A stretch of DNA of 64,000 bases from Chishuiella changwenlii (lineage in GTDB: Bacteria; Bacteroidota; Bacteroidia; Flavobacteriales; Weeksellaceae): contig NZ_FRBH01000006.1 in NCBI RefSeq assembly GCF_900142565.1, forward strand, positions 62,001 to 126,000, written 5' to 3'. The position numbers and the translations under genes are program-made. Positions 27,416 through 36,213 of the stretch are shown piece after piece. A model generated the notes under the pieces. It searched no databases and was not told where the DNA came from. It saw nothing but the letters and a program-made list of their open reading frames with translations. Numbering within the stretch: the stretch's first letter is position 1; each line of letters opens with the position of its first letter.

Positions 27416-29129
27416 GAATTTAAAATATGTTACTTCCTTTAATTCGAAAGAAACAGGGAAGGTTATTTTATGGGAAATTATTCATAGTATTTTCATTGCA
27501 GCTCCCTCTGGTATTTTATTAGTCATTATATGGGAATTATTTTCAGAACAACCCAACTTAACAAAAGTTTGGTCGGTAGTAGGTTTAATGACAGTAATGC
27601 TGTTTCTACAATTTTTTGTAGCATCTAAATCTATGGTTAATTCTAATTTATGGGTATATGATTTATCAACCAAATTACGAATAGCCTTAGGAAATAGAAT
27701 ACAGAAATTTTCACTTGGATTTTTTAAGAAACGAGATCCAGGAGAAATAGCTTCTGTTATGTTACAAGATGTAGCAAACTTTGAAGGTATTTTTGGTCAT
27801 AGTGTAGGTAATCTATCTTCAGCAGTTTTTGGAACAACTGTATTATCTCTATTCTTATTTGTGTACGATTGGCGTTTGGCATTGTGTTTATTAATGGCTC
27901 TGCCACTTATTTATCCATTTTTAGCATTAGCCAATTATCTTGTTTCTAAGATGGGAAGACCACAAATTGAAGCACGTAATAACATGGGAGCTAAATTCTT
28001 AGAATATGTACAAGGAATTCAACATTTAAAGTCTTATGGAATGGTTGGAGAAAAGCATAAAGTGTTAGAAGATTCGTTTAAAGATTTAAAAAGTAAAAGT
28101 ATAAAGCTAGAAGCTGTTCCAGGTCCATTTATAGTAACGGCAGCAATTGTATTTGAAATTGGTTTTCTAGCAATGATTGCTTTAGGACTATATTACCTTA
28201 GTGGAAATACGATTACAATTCCTGTATTAATTACATTTCTAATTATGGGCTACAATCTCTATAGTCCATTAAAGGTAGTGATGGTAGATTATTTAATTCT
28301 TAGGTATATGAACGAAAGTTTAAATCGTATTGTAGATGTAATGGAAACGCCAACAATGGAAACTACGATAAACGAAGTTCCTGCAAATTTTGATATCCAT
28401 TTTGAAGATGTAAGCTTCGGTTATTTAGAGAAACAAACAACATTAGAAGCGATTAATTTTTATGTTCCAGAGCAATCTATGTTAGCTTTGGTAGGATATT
28501 CCGGATCGGGAAAAACAACCATAGCATCTTTAATTGCTCGTTTTTGGGATGTAGATCATGGACAAATAAAAATAGGAGGAATAGATATTCGTAACATTCA
28601 TCAAGACCATTTTTATGAATTGATAAGTGAAGTATTTCAAGAAGTTTATTTGTTTGATGATACCATTTATAATAATATAAAAATAGGAAAGCCAAATGCA
28701 ACCAAAGAAGAAATTTTAGAAGCAGCTGATAAAGCAGAAGTTTTGAGTTTTACATGGGAGCTTAAAGAAGGAATGGATACGAAAGTAGGAGAAGGTGGAA
28801 ATAAACTTTCTGGAGGACAAAAACAACGTATAAGTATTGCAAGAGCATTATTAAAAGATGCTCCAATTGTTTTGCTAGATGAGGCCACTGCAAGTTTAGA
28901 TCCAGAAAATGAGATTTACATTCAACAAGCTATTCAAGAATTGGTAAAATCTAAAACAGTTATTGTAATTGCTCATAAGCTAGCAACCATACAAAAAGCA
29001 AATCAAATTGTAGTATTAGAAGAAGGACAGATCGTTGAGAAAGGAACACATACCGAATTGTTGAATAACGAACATATATATAGAAAAATGTGGGATATAC
29101 AACAAAAGGCTGGAGGCTGGAAAATATAA
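27408..29129 (+). CDS. ABC half-transporter (permease + ATPase), YbtQ/IrtB-like
   Basis: A 573-residue partner of the half-transporter two genes upstream. It has six membrane helices, then Walker A GYSGSGKTT (about 363), signature LSGGQKQR and Walker B IVLLDEATASLDPENE. Both ATP sites of the expected heterodimer look intact. It overlaps the preceding membrane-protein gene by 8 bp. The operon ends at the palindromic terminator 29171-29202. Confidence 0.9.
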   Translation: MIKNLKYVTSFNSKETGKVILWEIIHSIFIAAPSGILLVIIWELFSEQPNLTKVWSVVGLMTVMLFLQFFVASKSMVNSNLWVYDLSTKLRIALGNRIQKFSLGFFKKRDPGEIASVMLQDVANFEGIFGHSVGNLSSAVFGTTVLSLFLFVYDWRLALCLLMALPLIYPFLALANYLVSKMGRPQIEARNNMGAKFLEYVQGIQHLKSYGMVGEKHKVLEDSFKDLKSKSIKLEAVPGPFIVTAAIVFEIGFLAMIALGLYYLSGNTITIPVLITFLIMGYNLYSPLKVVMVDYLILRYMNESLNRIVDVMETPTMETTINEVPANFDIHFEDVSFGYLEKQTTLEAINFYVPEQSMLALVGYSGSGKTTIASLIARFWDVDHGQIKIGGIDIRNIHQDHFYELISEVFQEVYLFDDTIYNNIKIGKPNATKEEILEAADKAEVLSFTWELKEGMDTKVGEGGNKLSGGQKQRISIARALLKDAPIVLLDEATASLDPENEIYIQQAIQELVKSKTVIVIAHKLATIQKANQIVVLEEGQIVEKGTHTELLNNEHIYRKMWDIQQKAGGWKI

Positions 29130-29170
29130 TTTTTCCTTGAAATCTTTTAGCTATATTTTTTATCTAAAAA

Positions 29171-29202
29171 AATTGCCTAATACGCTAGCGTATTAGGCAA
29201 TT
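29171..29202. terminator. Perfect 32-bp palindrome acting as bidirectional terminator
   Basis: The left half AATTGCCTAATACGCT is followed directly by its exact reverse complement, with no separate loop. It lies between the convergent ABC operon and the T9SS-substrate gene; the A7 run on its left gives a T run for the minus strand. Confidence 0.9.
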
Positions 29203-29225
29203 ATATATTTTAAATTTTCATGTTA

Positions 29226-31523
29226 TTATTCTCTTTTTAGGAGTAACCAACCCATATACTTTTGTAATTCGCTTGCGTTATCTTCCGTCCATTCTAATGT
29301 GTACCAATAACTATCAGATGGTAAATTAAAACCATTTACTTTTCCATCCCAAATAAAATTATTTGCTTCAGATCCTTCAAAAACTAATCTTCCAGTTCTG
29401 GTATAAACAACAAATTTAGTATTCTTTTTATTTCGTAATTGAGAATAATCTAATGTGTCATTTTTTCCATCTCCATTTGGCGAGAAAAAGTTAATCAATT
29501 TTATTAAAGAAAATTCTTTTGTAACAGGAGTACAATTTAAACTAGACTGTACACGAACCTTGTGTTGTCCTAATGTAACATTTGTAAAAACATTAGATGG
29601 TTGAAATGGACCATTATCTAATGAATATAAATAAGGAGGATTAGCTCCACTTGTAATAATTGTAACGGTAGAACCTTGTATTTCTATTGCTTCAATAATA
29701 GGATCTTCGGCAGCAATTACTTTAACTTCTTGTGTATAAAAACACCCATTTGTTTCTAATCTTACATGATAAACACCAACAGGAACATTTGAGATTGATG
29801 AAGTTGTAGCATTATTAAAATCCCACAAATAAGAATCAAATCCGCTTCCAGCATCCAATGTTGTAAAAGAATCTTTACAGATTGTTATATCTTTTAATAC
29901 ATCAGATTTCTTTGCTTCTTTGTATTTAAAATAGATTGGAGCAATATTTTCGCAGAAATTAACTTGTTTAAATCGAACATAAAATGTTTTATCAGCATTA
30001 ATTGTTTGATTAGGCGAAATTGCATTTTGCTTTGTTTTTGCATCATTTTCGGTTAAATAATAAGTTGCATTACCTTCAATATTAGAAGTTAATTCAGTTA
30101 AATAATCCGATAATACAATGCTTACAGAAGGCGCTAAAGTAGCATTACAAATTTCTTCTTCAACAAAATTATACTGACTCAATCCGTTTGTATAAAATGT
30201 TATTGCTTCTATAATTGGAGGACAAGAACCAGGTTCAACACGAATGTAAACTGTTTTAGAGTCAGCGGAAGAATTAAGTTCCAAAGTTGTTATTTCGTTT
30301 CCAGAATTAGCTTGTGCATTTGCAAGTGTTGTAAAGAACTTTATAGTGGTGCTTCGGTCAATATCATCAACAATTAAATTGACATAATTTAGTAAATTAA
30401 CAGTTATATTTCCATTTAATAAGTCATTACAAACATTAAAATTTCGGTCTGCAATAGTAGGACTTTTCGCCATATAAACATAGATATAACCTTTTAATTT
30501 TCCACCATCAATAAATTCAATTTCAACTTCATAATAACCTGCTTCACGAACAGTTAATTGAGCATTTGTTTCTCCAATTATTTCTATGCCATCTTTTAAC
30601 CATTTGTAAGCAATTGCATCTGGCATTGTCGCATCTACAAGGTCTATACTAGCAGGACAAAGTGTAATATCGTCTCCTAATTTTTTAGTTCCAACAAAAC
30701 TATTTGCTTTTAAAAAAACACCAGAATCATATTGTCCATTTCCTTGATCAGCAATCACAATTTTTAAATGATATTTTTCTCCAGGAACTATGGTAGTACT
30801 TGCGGTTAAAAGTTTAGTATTTCCATTAAAACTTATCGGAGAGCTAGTCGGATTAAATTGATCAAAATATTGTGGATTAACAGGAGAACATTTTCCGCCT
30901 GTACCATAAACCGTATTTACAGAAACAGGTGTAGTTGTATTAGGTAAAACAGCAAGATTACGATAAGCTTCAGTAGTTCCTGCTTTTTTTATTAAGAAGG
31001 CAAAACCATCTGTATAACCACAACTACCTCTATCATTTACTCTTAAATACTGTTCAGAAGCAAAAAGATAATCAAAACTAATTTCATTAATCGTTGTAGA
31101 CGAAAAATCAAATTCTATACTCGTTGCATCAGTCGTATTATTTATTCTCAGCGCTCTTTCTAAATCTGCATCACCTCTCCAATTTGGGTCACTTGCACTA
31201 TTAATTCCAAAATTAGGACCTGGAGCATCTATTAATTTTCCCGATGAAAGCAATATTCCTTTATCTATGATAAAATTACTCGCGCCTCGATCAAAATAAC
31301 CATAACTTTTGTCGCCATCATCAAACGTCCAACCATTAATTTGAATTGAACTTTCATCAATATGAATAAGGCTATTTCCTACAAAAATATCTTTTACCAA
31401 TTGTTCTTTGGTATAAGATGTATTTACAGTAATAACTTGCCCTATTAAAAGAGAAGAAAAAAGAGTAATAAATAAAGAGGTAAGGAGAGTTTTTTTTGAT
31501 AGAATAGATGTTATTTCAATCAT
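29226..31523 (-). CDS. T9SS substrate: choice-of-anchor L domain, gliding-motility C-terminal domain
   Basis: A 765-residue cell-surface protein. A signal peptide (about 1-29, ending SSLLIGQ) is followed by a choice-of-anchor L domain (about 32-275; WTFDDGDKSYGYFDRG, FDYLFASEQYL, GYTDGFAFLIKK). Ig-like/PKD-like repeats follow (LCPASIDLVDATMPDA, VCNDLLNGNITVNLLNY, ICKDSFTTLDAGSGFDSYLW). The last 85 residues are the type-B type IX secretion signal of the gliding motility-associated family (FFSPNGDGKNDTLDYSQL, VVYTRTGRLVFEGSE, GWLLLKRE). Export is therefore Sec, then T9SS, with attachment at the surface. It is probably adhesin-like; the ligand is unknown. Confidence 0.92.
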   Translation of the reverse strand: MIEITSILSKKTLLTSLFITLFSSLLIGQVITVNTSYTKEQLVKDIFVGNSLIHIDESSIQINGWTFDDGDKSYGYFDRGASNFIIDKGILLSSGKLIDAPGPNFGINSASDPNWRGDADLERALRINNTTDATSIEFDFSSTTINEISFDYLFASEQYLRVNDRGSCGYTDGFAFLIKKAGTTEAYRNLAVLPNTTTPVSVNTVYGTGGKCSPVNPQYFDQFNPTSSPISFNGNTKLLTASTTIVPGEKYHLKIVIADQGNGQYDSGVFLKANSFVGTKKLGDDITLCPASIDLVDATMPDAIAYKWLKDGIEIIGETNAQLTVREAGYYEVEIEFIDGGKLKGYIYVYMAKSPTIADRNFNVCNDLLNGNITVNLLNYVNLIVDDIDRSTTIKFFTTLANAQANSGNEITTLELNSSADSKTVYIRVEPGSCPPIIEAITFYTNGLSQYNFVEEEICNATLAPSVSIVLSDYLTELTSNIEGNATYYLTENDAKTKQNAISPNQTINADKTFYVRFKQVNFCENIAPIYFKYKEAKKSDVLKDITICKDSFTTLDAGSGFDSYLWDFNNATTSSISNVPVGVYHVRLETNGCFYTQEVKVIAAEDPIIEAIEIQGSTVTIITSGANPPYLYSLDNGPFQPSNVFTNVTLGQHKVRVQSSLNCTPVTKEFSLIKLINFFSPNGDGKNDTLDYSQLRNKKNTKFVVYTRTGRLVFEGSEANNFIWDGKVNGFNLPSDSYWYTLEWTEDNASELQKYMGWLLLKRE

Positions 31524-31543
31524 TTAACTGTTAAGTAAGAGGC

Positions 31544-31597
31544 AAAAAAACTGCTAAATAACTTTTTATACGAAGTATATTTAACAGTTTCAATTTT
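31544..31597. terminator. Nested hairpin with T runs on both sides
   Basis: AAACTGCTAAATA (31548-31560) pairs with TATTTAACAGTTT (31578-31590) with one mismatch, plus an inner TATAC/GTATA stem. It is flanked by A7 on the left and T7 on the right, so it can end transcription either way. It lies just upstream of the T9SS-substrate gene and downstream of the SRPBCC gene. Confidence 0.7.
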
Positions 31598-31614
31598 TTT
31601 ATTCTAAAACTAAT

Positions 31615-31723
31615 TTGTTGTGTATTGTTTCGAAATGCTTTTTTAAATGAATTATACAAAACCCTAATTGAGTGTTGTATGAGTCAACAACTTTCTTTAA
31701 TAAAGAAATGAAATACACAACAA
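31615..31723. repeat. 109-bp element bounded by 12-bp inverted repeats
   Basis: TTGTTGTGTATT at 31615-31626 is exactly reversed and complemented at 31712-31723. Inside are a GTTG/CAAC pair (about 31673-31690) and a TTTCTTTAATAAAGAAA palindrome (about 31692-31708). It could be a decayed small mobile element or a structured RNA/leader; no coding frame. Confidence 0.45.
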
Positions 31724-31737
31724 GTAAGTGAATTAAA

Positions 31738-32133
31738 TTATATTTTTTCTAAGTTTTCAGAAATTGTTTCGATAAAAGATGTTAATGGTTTTTTAGCCAT
31801 CATCTCTATCATCATATTAAAGTTACCTTTAAAATCTAATGATATTTCAGAAGAATTATCATCAACTGCATCAATAGAAATTGTTAATGTATACTCAAAA
31901 GCAGGAGCAGGAGATTCAAAAATAATTTTTGAAGGTTCAATTGTTTCCTTTAATCTCATACCAACTTTTGGTAAAGCACCAACACCAACAGTAAATCCTT
32001 TACCAGATTCATGTATTTCAAATGATTTAGTATCTTCTGGCATTAATTGCTCGTAATTTTTCATGTCTAACAAAAATGTATAAGCATCTTGTTGATTTTT
32101 AGAAAAACGTACTTTATTTGTATTTACTTCCAT
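31738..32133 (-). CDS. SRPBCC (START/Bet v1-like) family protein
   Basis: A 131-residue protein from the start MEVNTNKVRF at 32133. An upstream in-frame ATG at 32193 would overlap the divergent Nudix gene and its promoter, so it is rejected. The sequence has the SRPBCC pattern: a first strand, then YTFLLDMKNYEQLMPEDTKSF (helix and loop), central strands (ESGKGFTVGV, RLKETIEPSKI), FEYTLTISIDAV, and a long C-terminal helix (MMIEMMAKKPLTSFIETISE). Such domains bind hydrophobic ligands. Ligand and role unknown. Promoter overlaps that of the Nudix gene. Confidence 0.82.
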   Translation of the reverse strand: MEVNTNKVRFSKNQQDAYTFLLDMKNYEQLMPEDTKSFEIHESGKGFTVGVGALPKVGMRLKETIEPSKIIFESPAPAFEYTLTISIDAVDDNSSEISLDFKGNFNMMIEMMAKKPLTSFIETISENLEKI

Positions 32134-32150
32134 ATCGTTTCGAGTTTTTA

Positions 32151-32158
32151 TAAATTTG
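32151..32158 (+). promoter_or_regulatory. -7 element (TAAATTTG) for the Nudix gene
   Basis: TANNTTTG match 15 bp before the ATG at 32174, predicting a leader shorter than 10 nt. Confidence 0.55.
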
Positions 32159-32170
32159 TAACAAATCTCC

Positions 32171-32178
32171 CAAATGTA
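32171..32178 (-). promoter_or_regulatory. -7 element (TACATTTG, minus) for the SRPBCC gene
   Basis: Read on the minus strand, this lies 37 bp before the SRPBCC ATG and overlaps the first codon of the Nudix gene. The two divergent promoters face across each other within about 30 bp, so their polymerase footprints must overlap. Confidence 0.5.
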
Positions 32179-32770
32179 CAAAGTTTTTTTCAATGAAAGT
32201 TTGTTAACTTTTCGTAACCAATCAACATCAGAAGCAAAGAATATATTATTTCAGAATGAATCTCAGTTTGATGAAGCATTCCATTTATTATCTTCTAACA
32301 CTGCAAATTTTGTCAATATTTTTAGTGATGATATAAAAGCTGTTTGGGCTAAATTTCTTCACAATTATAAGCATATAAAAGCGGCAGGAGGTATTGTTCG
32401 TAATCCAGATGATGAGTTTCTATTTATTCATCGTTTAGGAAAATGGGATTTACCAAAAGGTAAAATGGAAGAAGGAGAAACCAAAGAAGAATCTGCAATT
32501 AGAGAAATAGAGGAGGAGTGTAGTATTACAAATCTTGAGTTGAAACAGTTTCTAATGCCAACTTATCATATCTATTTTTTAAAAGAATATATTATTAAAG
32601 AAACCTTTTGGTTTGAAGTTTTTTACAATGGAAACGAGCTTCCTATACCACAACAAGAAGAAGGAATTGAATTTGTTGGATGGAAAAAGAAAGATGAAAT
32701 TCCTCAGTTATTAAAAAATTCTTACCCTAATATACAATTGTTATTAGATAATTATTTAGATTTGTTATAA
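32174..32770 (+). CDS. Nudix hydrolase
   Basis: A 198-residue pyrophosphohydrolase. The Nudix box is GKMEEGETKEESAIREIEEE (about 96-115), keeping the metal-binding REIxEE; the usual Gly near its end is replaced (ECSI). A 70-residue N-terminal extension precedes the Nudix fold, and the typical WDLPKGK lead-in is present (91-97). It resembles flavobacterial Nudix proteins of unassigned substrate. The DUF4920 gene follows after 12 bp and is likely cotranscribed. Confidence 0.9.
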   Translation: MYKVFFNESLLTFRNQSTSEAKNILFQNESQFDEAFHLLSSNTANFVNIFSDDIKAVWAKFLHNYKHIKAAGGIVRNPDDEFLFIHRLGKWDLPKGKMEEGETKEESAIREIEEECSITNLELKQFLMPTYHIYFLKEYIIKETFWFEVFYNGNELPIPQQEEGIEFVGWKKKDEIPQLLKNSYPNIQLLLDNYLDLL

Positions 32771-32782
32771 ATTAAATATTTT

Positions 32783-33349
32783 ATGAAAAAGGTTCTTCTA
32801 AGTTTTTATGCTATAATGACTTTGTCGATTACAATAAATGCACAAACGAAAAAAGATACGAAAGTAAAAACTGAAAAAGTATCAAAATCTCAATCAAAAA
32901 TTTTAGAGAATGGAACTGCTAAAATTGAGAATTTAGATGCTTACGAAGTTTATGGACAATCTTTTAACGTTGAAAATACATTGACAAAAAACGAACTTGG
33001 ACAATTGTATGATAACATGAAAAAAGGAGATGTTATTGAGAATGTTCAATTTGTATCAACTATAGAATCCGTTTGTAAAAAGAAAGGATGTTTTATGTAT
33101 GTTGATTTAGGAAAAGAGAAAGAACAATCTTTTGTACGTTTTAAAGATTATGGATTCTTTATGCCTTTAGATTCTGAAGAGTCTAGTGTAGTTGTTCATG
33201 GAAAAGCTTTTGTTAGCGAACTTTCTGTAGAAAAATTACGTCACTATGCAAAAGACCAAGGAAAATCTGAAGTAGAAATAGCTAAAATTACAAAACCACA
33301 ATTGTTATACAATTTTGAAGCAGATGGAGTTTTTCTAAGGGAAAAATAA
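32783..33349 (+). CDS. DUF4920-type secreted protein
   Basis: A 188-residue protein with a signal peptide (MKKVLLSFY...TINAQ, about 1-21). A Lys-rich linker follows, then a domain that I recognise as DUF4920: YEVYGQSF, IESVCKKKGCFMYV (a CxxxxC pair at about 104-109), FVRFKDYGFFMP, VVHGKAFV. The VCKKKGCFM segment resembles metal- or heme-handling folds, but no function is established. It is second in a pair with the Nudix gene and ends at a clean terminator. Confidence 0.82.
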   Translation: MKKVLLSFYAIMTLSITINAQTKKDTKVKTEKVSKSQSKILENGTAKIENLDAYEVYGQSFNVENTLTKNELGQLYDNMKKGDVIENVQFVSTIESVCKKKGCFMYVDLGKEKEQSFVRFKDYGFFMPLDSEESSVVVHGKAFVSELSVEKLRHYAKDQGKSEVEIAKITKPQLLYNFEADGVFLREK

Positions 33350-33376
33350 TTCTACTTGATTATAAATTTAAAATAA

Positions 33377-33404
33377 AAACCGAAGAGAAATCTTCGGTTT
33401 TTTT
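33377..33404 (+). terminator. Terminator after the DUF4920 gene
   Basis: AAACCGAAGA/TCTTCGGTTT stem with a GAAA tetraloop and a T tail. Confidence 0.92.
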
Positions 33405-33429
33405 ATTCTAATTATTATTAAACTAATTA

Positions 33430-33700
33430 TTCTCTATCATGTTTAATTATTTAGCTATTTTTCTTTTTAAACGGGTTAAAAAAAATGGTCTTTAAAGGTT
33501 TGACGTTAATAAAATTGATAAAGCGTAGGATATAGATGATTTAATGAACGAATGTTAATTTTTAAATCATTTCCGTAGCGTTGATAATTTTTAGTCAAAG
33601 ATTTACGACCTTGATTTTTTTGTTTCGCCTCCACATACTCTGTTGTCACAGACTTTGTATCAAGACAAAAATAAAAATAAATTTATGTTAAACACTTATA
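33430..33700. repeat. Non-coding intergenic repeat-like block
   Basis: The 422-bp gap 33350-33771 has no credible frame. After the terminator, its GC-richer core contains CCGTAGCGTTGATAATTTTT, ACCTTGATTTTTTTG and TTTGTATCAAGACAAAA. I recall this pattern as a common dispersed intergenic sequence in Flavobacteriia; only one copy is in this window, so the repeat status is from memory. Confidence 0.35.
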
Positions 33701-33771
33701 TGCTTTACTTTAAATGATATAAAAATATTCTCAGTACTAAATTTGATAAACCTTTAATAATAAACTTACTT

Positions 33772-35025
33772 TTATGTTAGCGTAACATTTCGAATTGGCT
33801 TAATGAATACGGCAATAAAAATAACCGTTAAAATTGTCATTATTCCTCCGAAAACAATTCCAGGAACTAAACCAAAGAATGTTGCAGCTAATCCACTTTC
33901 TAAAGCTCCTAATTCGTTAGACGAGCTAACAAATATAGAGTTAACAGAAGATACGCGACCTTTTAGATTTTCAGGTGTTTTTATTTGTAAAATACTTTGT
34001 CGGATAACCATTGAGATAGCATCAAATGCTCCTCCAAGTAACAATATTCCAAAACATAAATAAACGTTTCCACTTAATCCAAATGCGATAATACAAACAC
34101 CAAATAAAGCCACAGTTCCCAATAATTTTGGACCAACATTTCCTCTTAATAAAGCAGGAATAGATGATAAAATAATCATCATAATAAGTGATCCTATTCC
34201 ATGTGCAGAACGTAATAAACCAAATGTTTCCGAACCTTCATTTAAAACCTTTTTAACAAAAGCAGGTAATAAAGATTCAGCTCCACCAAAGAAAACAGCA
34301 AACATATCTAAGCTTAAAACAGCCAAAATAATTGGTGTTGCCCAAATAAATTTTAAGCCTTCTTTTATTCTTGTCATTGGAGATTCTGTAGAACTTGATT
34401 CAGAAATTTCTGCAGGTTTTTTAGAAATTAATAAGACCATACACATCGAAATGCACATGATACAAAATGCTGTAATCAATGTAAATTCAATTCCTAAATG
34501 CGCCAATAATAAACCACCAGCCAATGGTCCCAATACAGAACCTATCATAAAAGCAGAAGACGAAATAGGAATTGCTTTAGTATAATTTTCTTTACGCACA
34601 ACCAAAGCTAGTAATGCAAATAAGGCAGGTCCTTCAAAAGCACGCGTTAATCCTAAAATAAAGAATGAAAAATAACAAACTCCCAAGTAAACGGGAATCC
34701 CAATAGCTTCTCTTATGGTAGGGAAGTTAACAAGCATTAATACAAACGAAGCAATCATAAATGCACTTGTGCTTCGTACTAAAATCATTCTTTTATCTAA
34801 TTTGTCAACGAGTTGACCAGCATAAAAAGCTGTAAAAAGGATTGGTAAAAATTCAGCTAAACCAATTAAACCTAGAAATATTTCTTTTTGAGTGACCTTA
34901 AAAATTTCATAGGCAACAGAAGTACTTTGAATAAATAAAGCAAAGATTAAAGAGAATCTTAAAAAGATGAATGGAATAAATTCTTTATTACTCCAAACAG
35001 ATGGAACTTGTTCCTTTGTTTCCAT
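33772..35025 (-). CDS. Major facilitator superfamily transporter
   Basis: A 417-residue protein with twelve predicted membrane helices and no signal peptide. The MFS loop 2-3 motif is present as AGQLVDKLDKRMILV (about 69-83). The sequence has the MFS_3/EntS-like look (LTRAFEGPALFALLALVVRKENY, MIGSVLGPLAGGLLLAHLG), a group that includes enterobactin exporters and macrolide or other drug exporters. The substrate cannot be named. It is transcribed alone on the minus strand; no -7 element or clear terminator was found. Confidence 0.88.
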   Translation of the reverse strand: METKEQVPSVWSNKEFIPFIFLRFSLIFALFIQSTSVAYEIFKVTQKEIFLGLIGLAEFLPILFTAFYAGQLVDKLDKRMILVRSTSAFMIASFVLMLVNFPTIREAIGIPVYLGVCYFSFFILGLTRAFEGPALFALLALVVRKENYTKAIPISSSAFMIGSVLGPLAGGLLLAHLGIEFTLITAFCIMCISMCMVLLISKKPAEISESSSTESPMTRIKEGLKFIWATPIILAVLSLDMFAVFFGGAESLLPAFVKKVLNEGSETFGLLRSAHGIGSLIMMIILSSIPALLRGNVGPKLLGTVALFGVCIIAFGLSGNVYLCFGILLLGGAFDAISMVIRQSILQIKTPENLKGRVSSVNSIFVSSSNELGALESGLAATFFGLVPGIVFGGIMTILTVIFIAVFIKPIRNVTLT

Positions 35026-35101
35026 TTTATGTGTTATATTTTTTTAAGTTTTAAATGTACATTGAATTTTGTCATGACAGCTTAAAAATGACAAAATTTT
35101 A

Positions 35102-35136
35102 CATAAAAAAACTTCGAATAATTTTATCCGAAGTTT
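35102..35136 (-). terminator. Terminator after ribB
   Basis: On the minus strand AAACTTCG pairs with CGAAGTTT and runs into T7. It separates ribB from the MFS gene. Confidence 0.8.
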
Positions 35137-35209
35137 CATTTTTTTGAAAATTTATAAACTTGTCCTAGTTTACGAAGAACTTAAATTTTAAGTCTTCTTA
35201 TGTCATATT

Positions 35210-35875
35210 CTAATTAGAAAGCTCTAAAACATTAGAATTTTCTAATTGCACACGATATTCGTAAATATCTTCTACTGTTAAAACTGTCATATTGTGCTTT
35301 TCAGCAAATTCTATAATTTCTGGAAGTTTAGACATTGTACCATCAGGATTAGTTAACTCACATAAAACAGCTTCATTTCCTAAGTTAGCTAATCGTACTA
35401 AATCTATACTTCCTTCCGTATGTCCTCTTCTTTCCATTACACCATTTGCTTTTGCAATTAAAGGAAAAACATGTCCAGGTCTATTTAAATCGGATGGTTT
35501 AGCTTCAGGATTAACTGCTGTTTTAATAGTTTGTACACGATCAGCAGCAGAAACGCCTGTTGTAACGCCTTCTTTTGCTTCGATTGTTACTGTAAAAGCA
35601 GTCTGAAACTTTGCCGTGTTATCTGAAACCATAGGAGTTAATGCTAACTCATTTGCTTTTTCTTGTGTAATACACAAGCAGATAATACCACTACATTCTC
35701 TAATTAATAATGCCATATCTGGCGTTGTAATTGTGGAAGCTGGAAAAATAATATCACCCTCATTTTCGCGATTTTCATCATCTACTAATAGGATTCCTTT
35801 TCCGTTTTGTAAACTTTTTATTGCATTTGCAATACGTTCGTTGGCATCTTTACCAAATTGTGTGATTGTTTTCAT
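35210..35875 (-). CDS. ribB: 3,4-dihydroxy-2-butanone 4-phosphate synthase
   Basis: A 221-residue monofunctional RibB, with no GTP cyclohydrolase II fusion. It converts ribulose 5-phosphate to dihydroxybutanone phosphate and formate, giving the four-carbon unit of riboflavin. The metal/substrate motif [17 protein letters not shown] (about 30-46) and [17 protein letters not shown] (about 145-161) are intact. An FMN riboswitch lies in its leader, so flavin represses it. It is the only rib gene here, and it draws on the same ribulose 5-phosphate pool fed by gnd. Confidence 0.96.
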   Translation of the reverse strand: MKTITQFGKDANERIANAIKSLQNGKGILLVDDENRENEGDIIFPASTITTPDMALLIRECSGIICLCITQEKANELALTPMVSDNTAKFQTAFTVTIEAKEGVTTGVSAADRVQTIKTAVNPEAKPSDLNRPGHVFPLIAKANGVMERRGHTEGSIDLVRLANLGNEAVLCELTNPDGTMSKLPEIIEFAEKHNMTVLTVEDIYEYRVQLENSNVLELSN

Positions 35876-36013
35876 TTTGTATTTTTTTAATGAAACATCA
35901 CTTCAGGGCGGAATACATAGAAGTTGTGAGTATTAGTTTTTTGAACATGACGTAACATAACAATTACTTATTATTCAAAATAATACTCAGAAACTTAAAA
36001 TATATTCAATTTT

Positions 36014-36130
36014 CTTCTCTCATCCAGACTATACTGTCGGTTTTGGATTTTCACCAAATCAGTCCAATTAAAAAATAAAAGGAGTCGCGGACTATAACCG
36101 CCGGTAAGGAATTTCACCTTGCCCCGAAGA
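36014..36130 (-). promoter_or_regulatory. FMN riboswitch (RFN element)
   Basis: Read on the minus strand it contains the RFN hallmarks in order: GGGGCAAGGTGAAATTCC, ACCGGCGGT, AGTCCGCGA, GATTTGGTGAAAATCC, ACCGACAGTATAGTCTGGAT and GAGAGAAG. It sits about 140 bp upstream of ribB in the 338-bp gap 35876-36213 and after the -7 element 36196-36203. Confidence 0.97.
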
Positions 36131-36195
36131 AAATTTCGTTGTTAATTTATAATTTTAATTTACTTAGGACATAAATCTTTATAAATTTTCAACTA

Positions 36196-36203
36196 CAAAT
36201 TTA
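36196..36203 (-). promoter_or_regulatory. -7 element (TAAATTTG, minus) for the ribB transcript
   Basis: TANNTTTG on the minus strand, about 65 bp before the riboswitch 5' edge and just after the stop of the upstream oxidoreductase gene, so ribB has its own promoter. Confidence 0.5.
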
Positions 36204-36213
36204 CAAAAGAGAA

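Noticed and set aside
35292-35606. Plus-strand frames opposite ribB
   Set aside because: Shadows of ribB on the other strand; no motif of their own.
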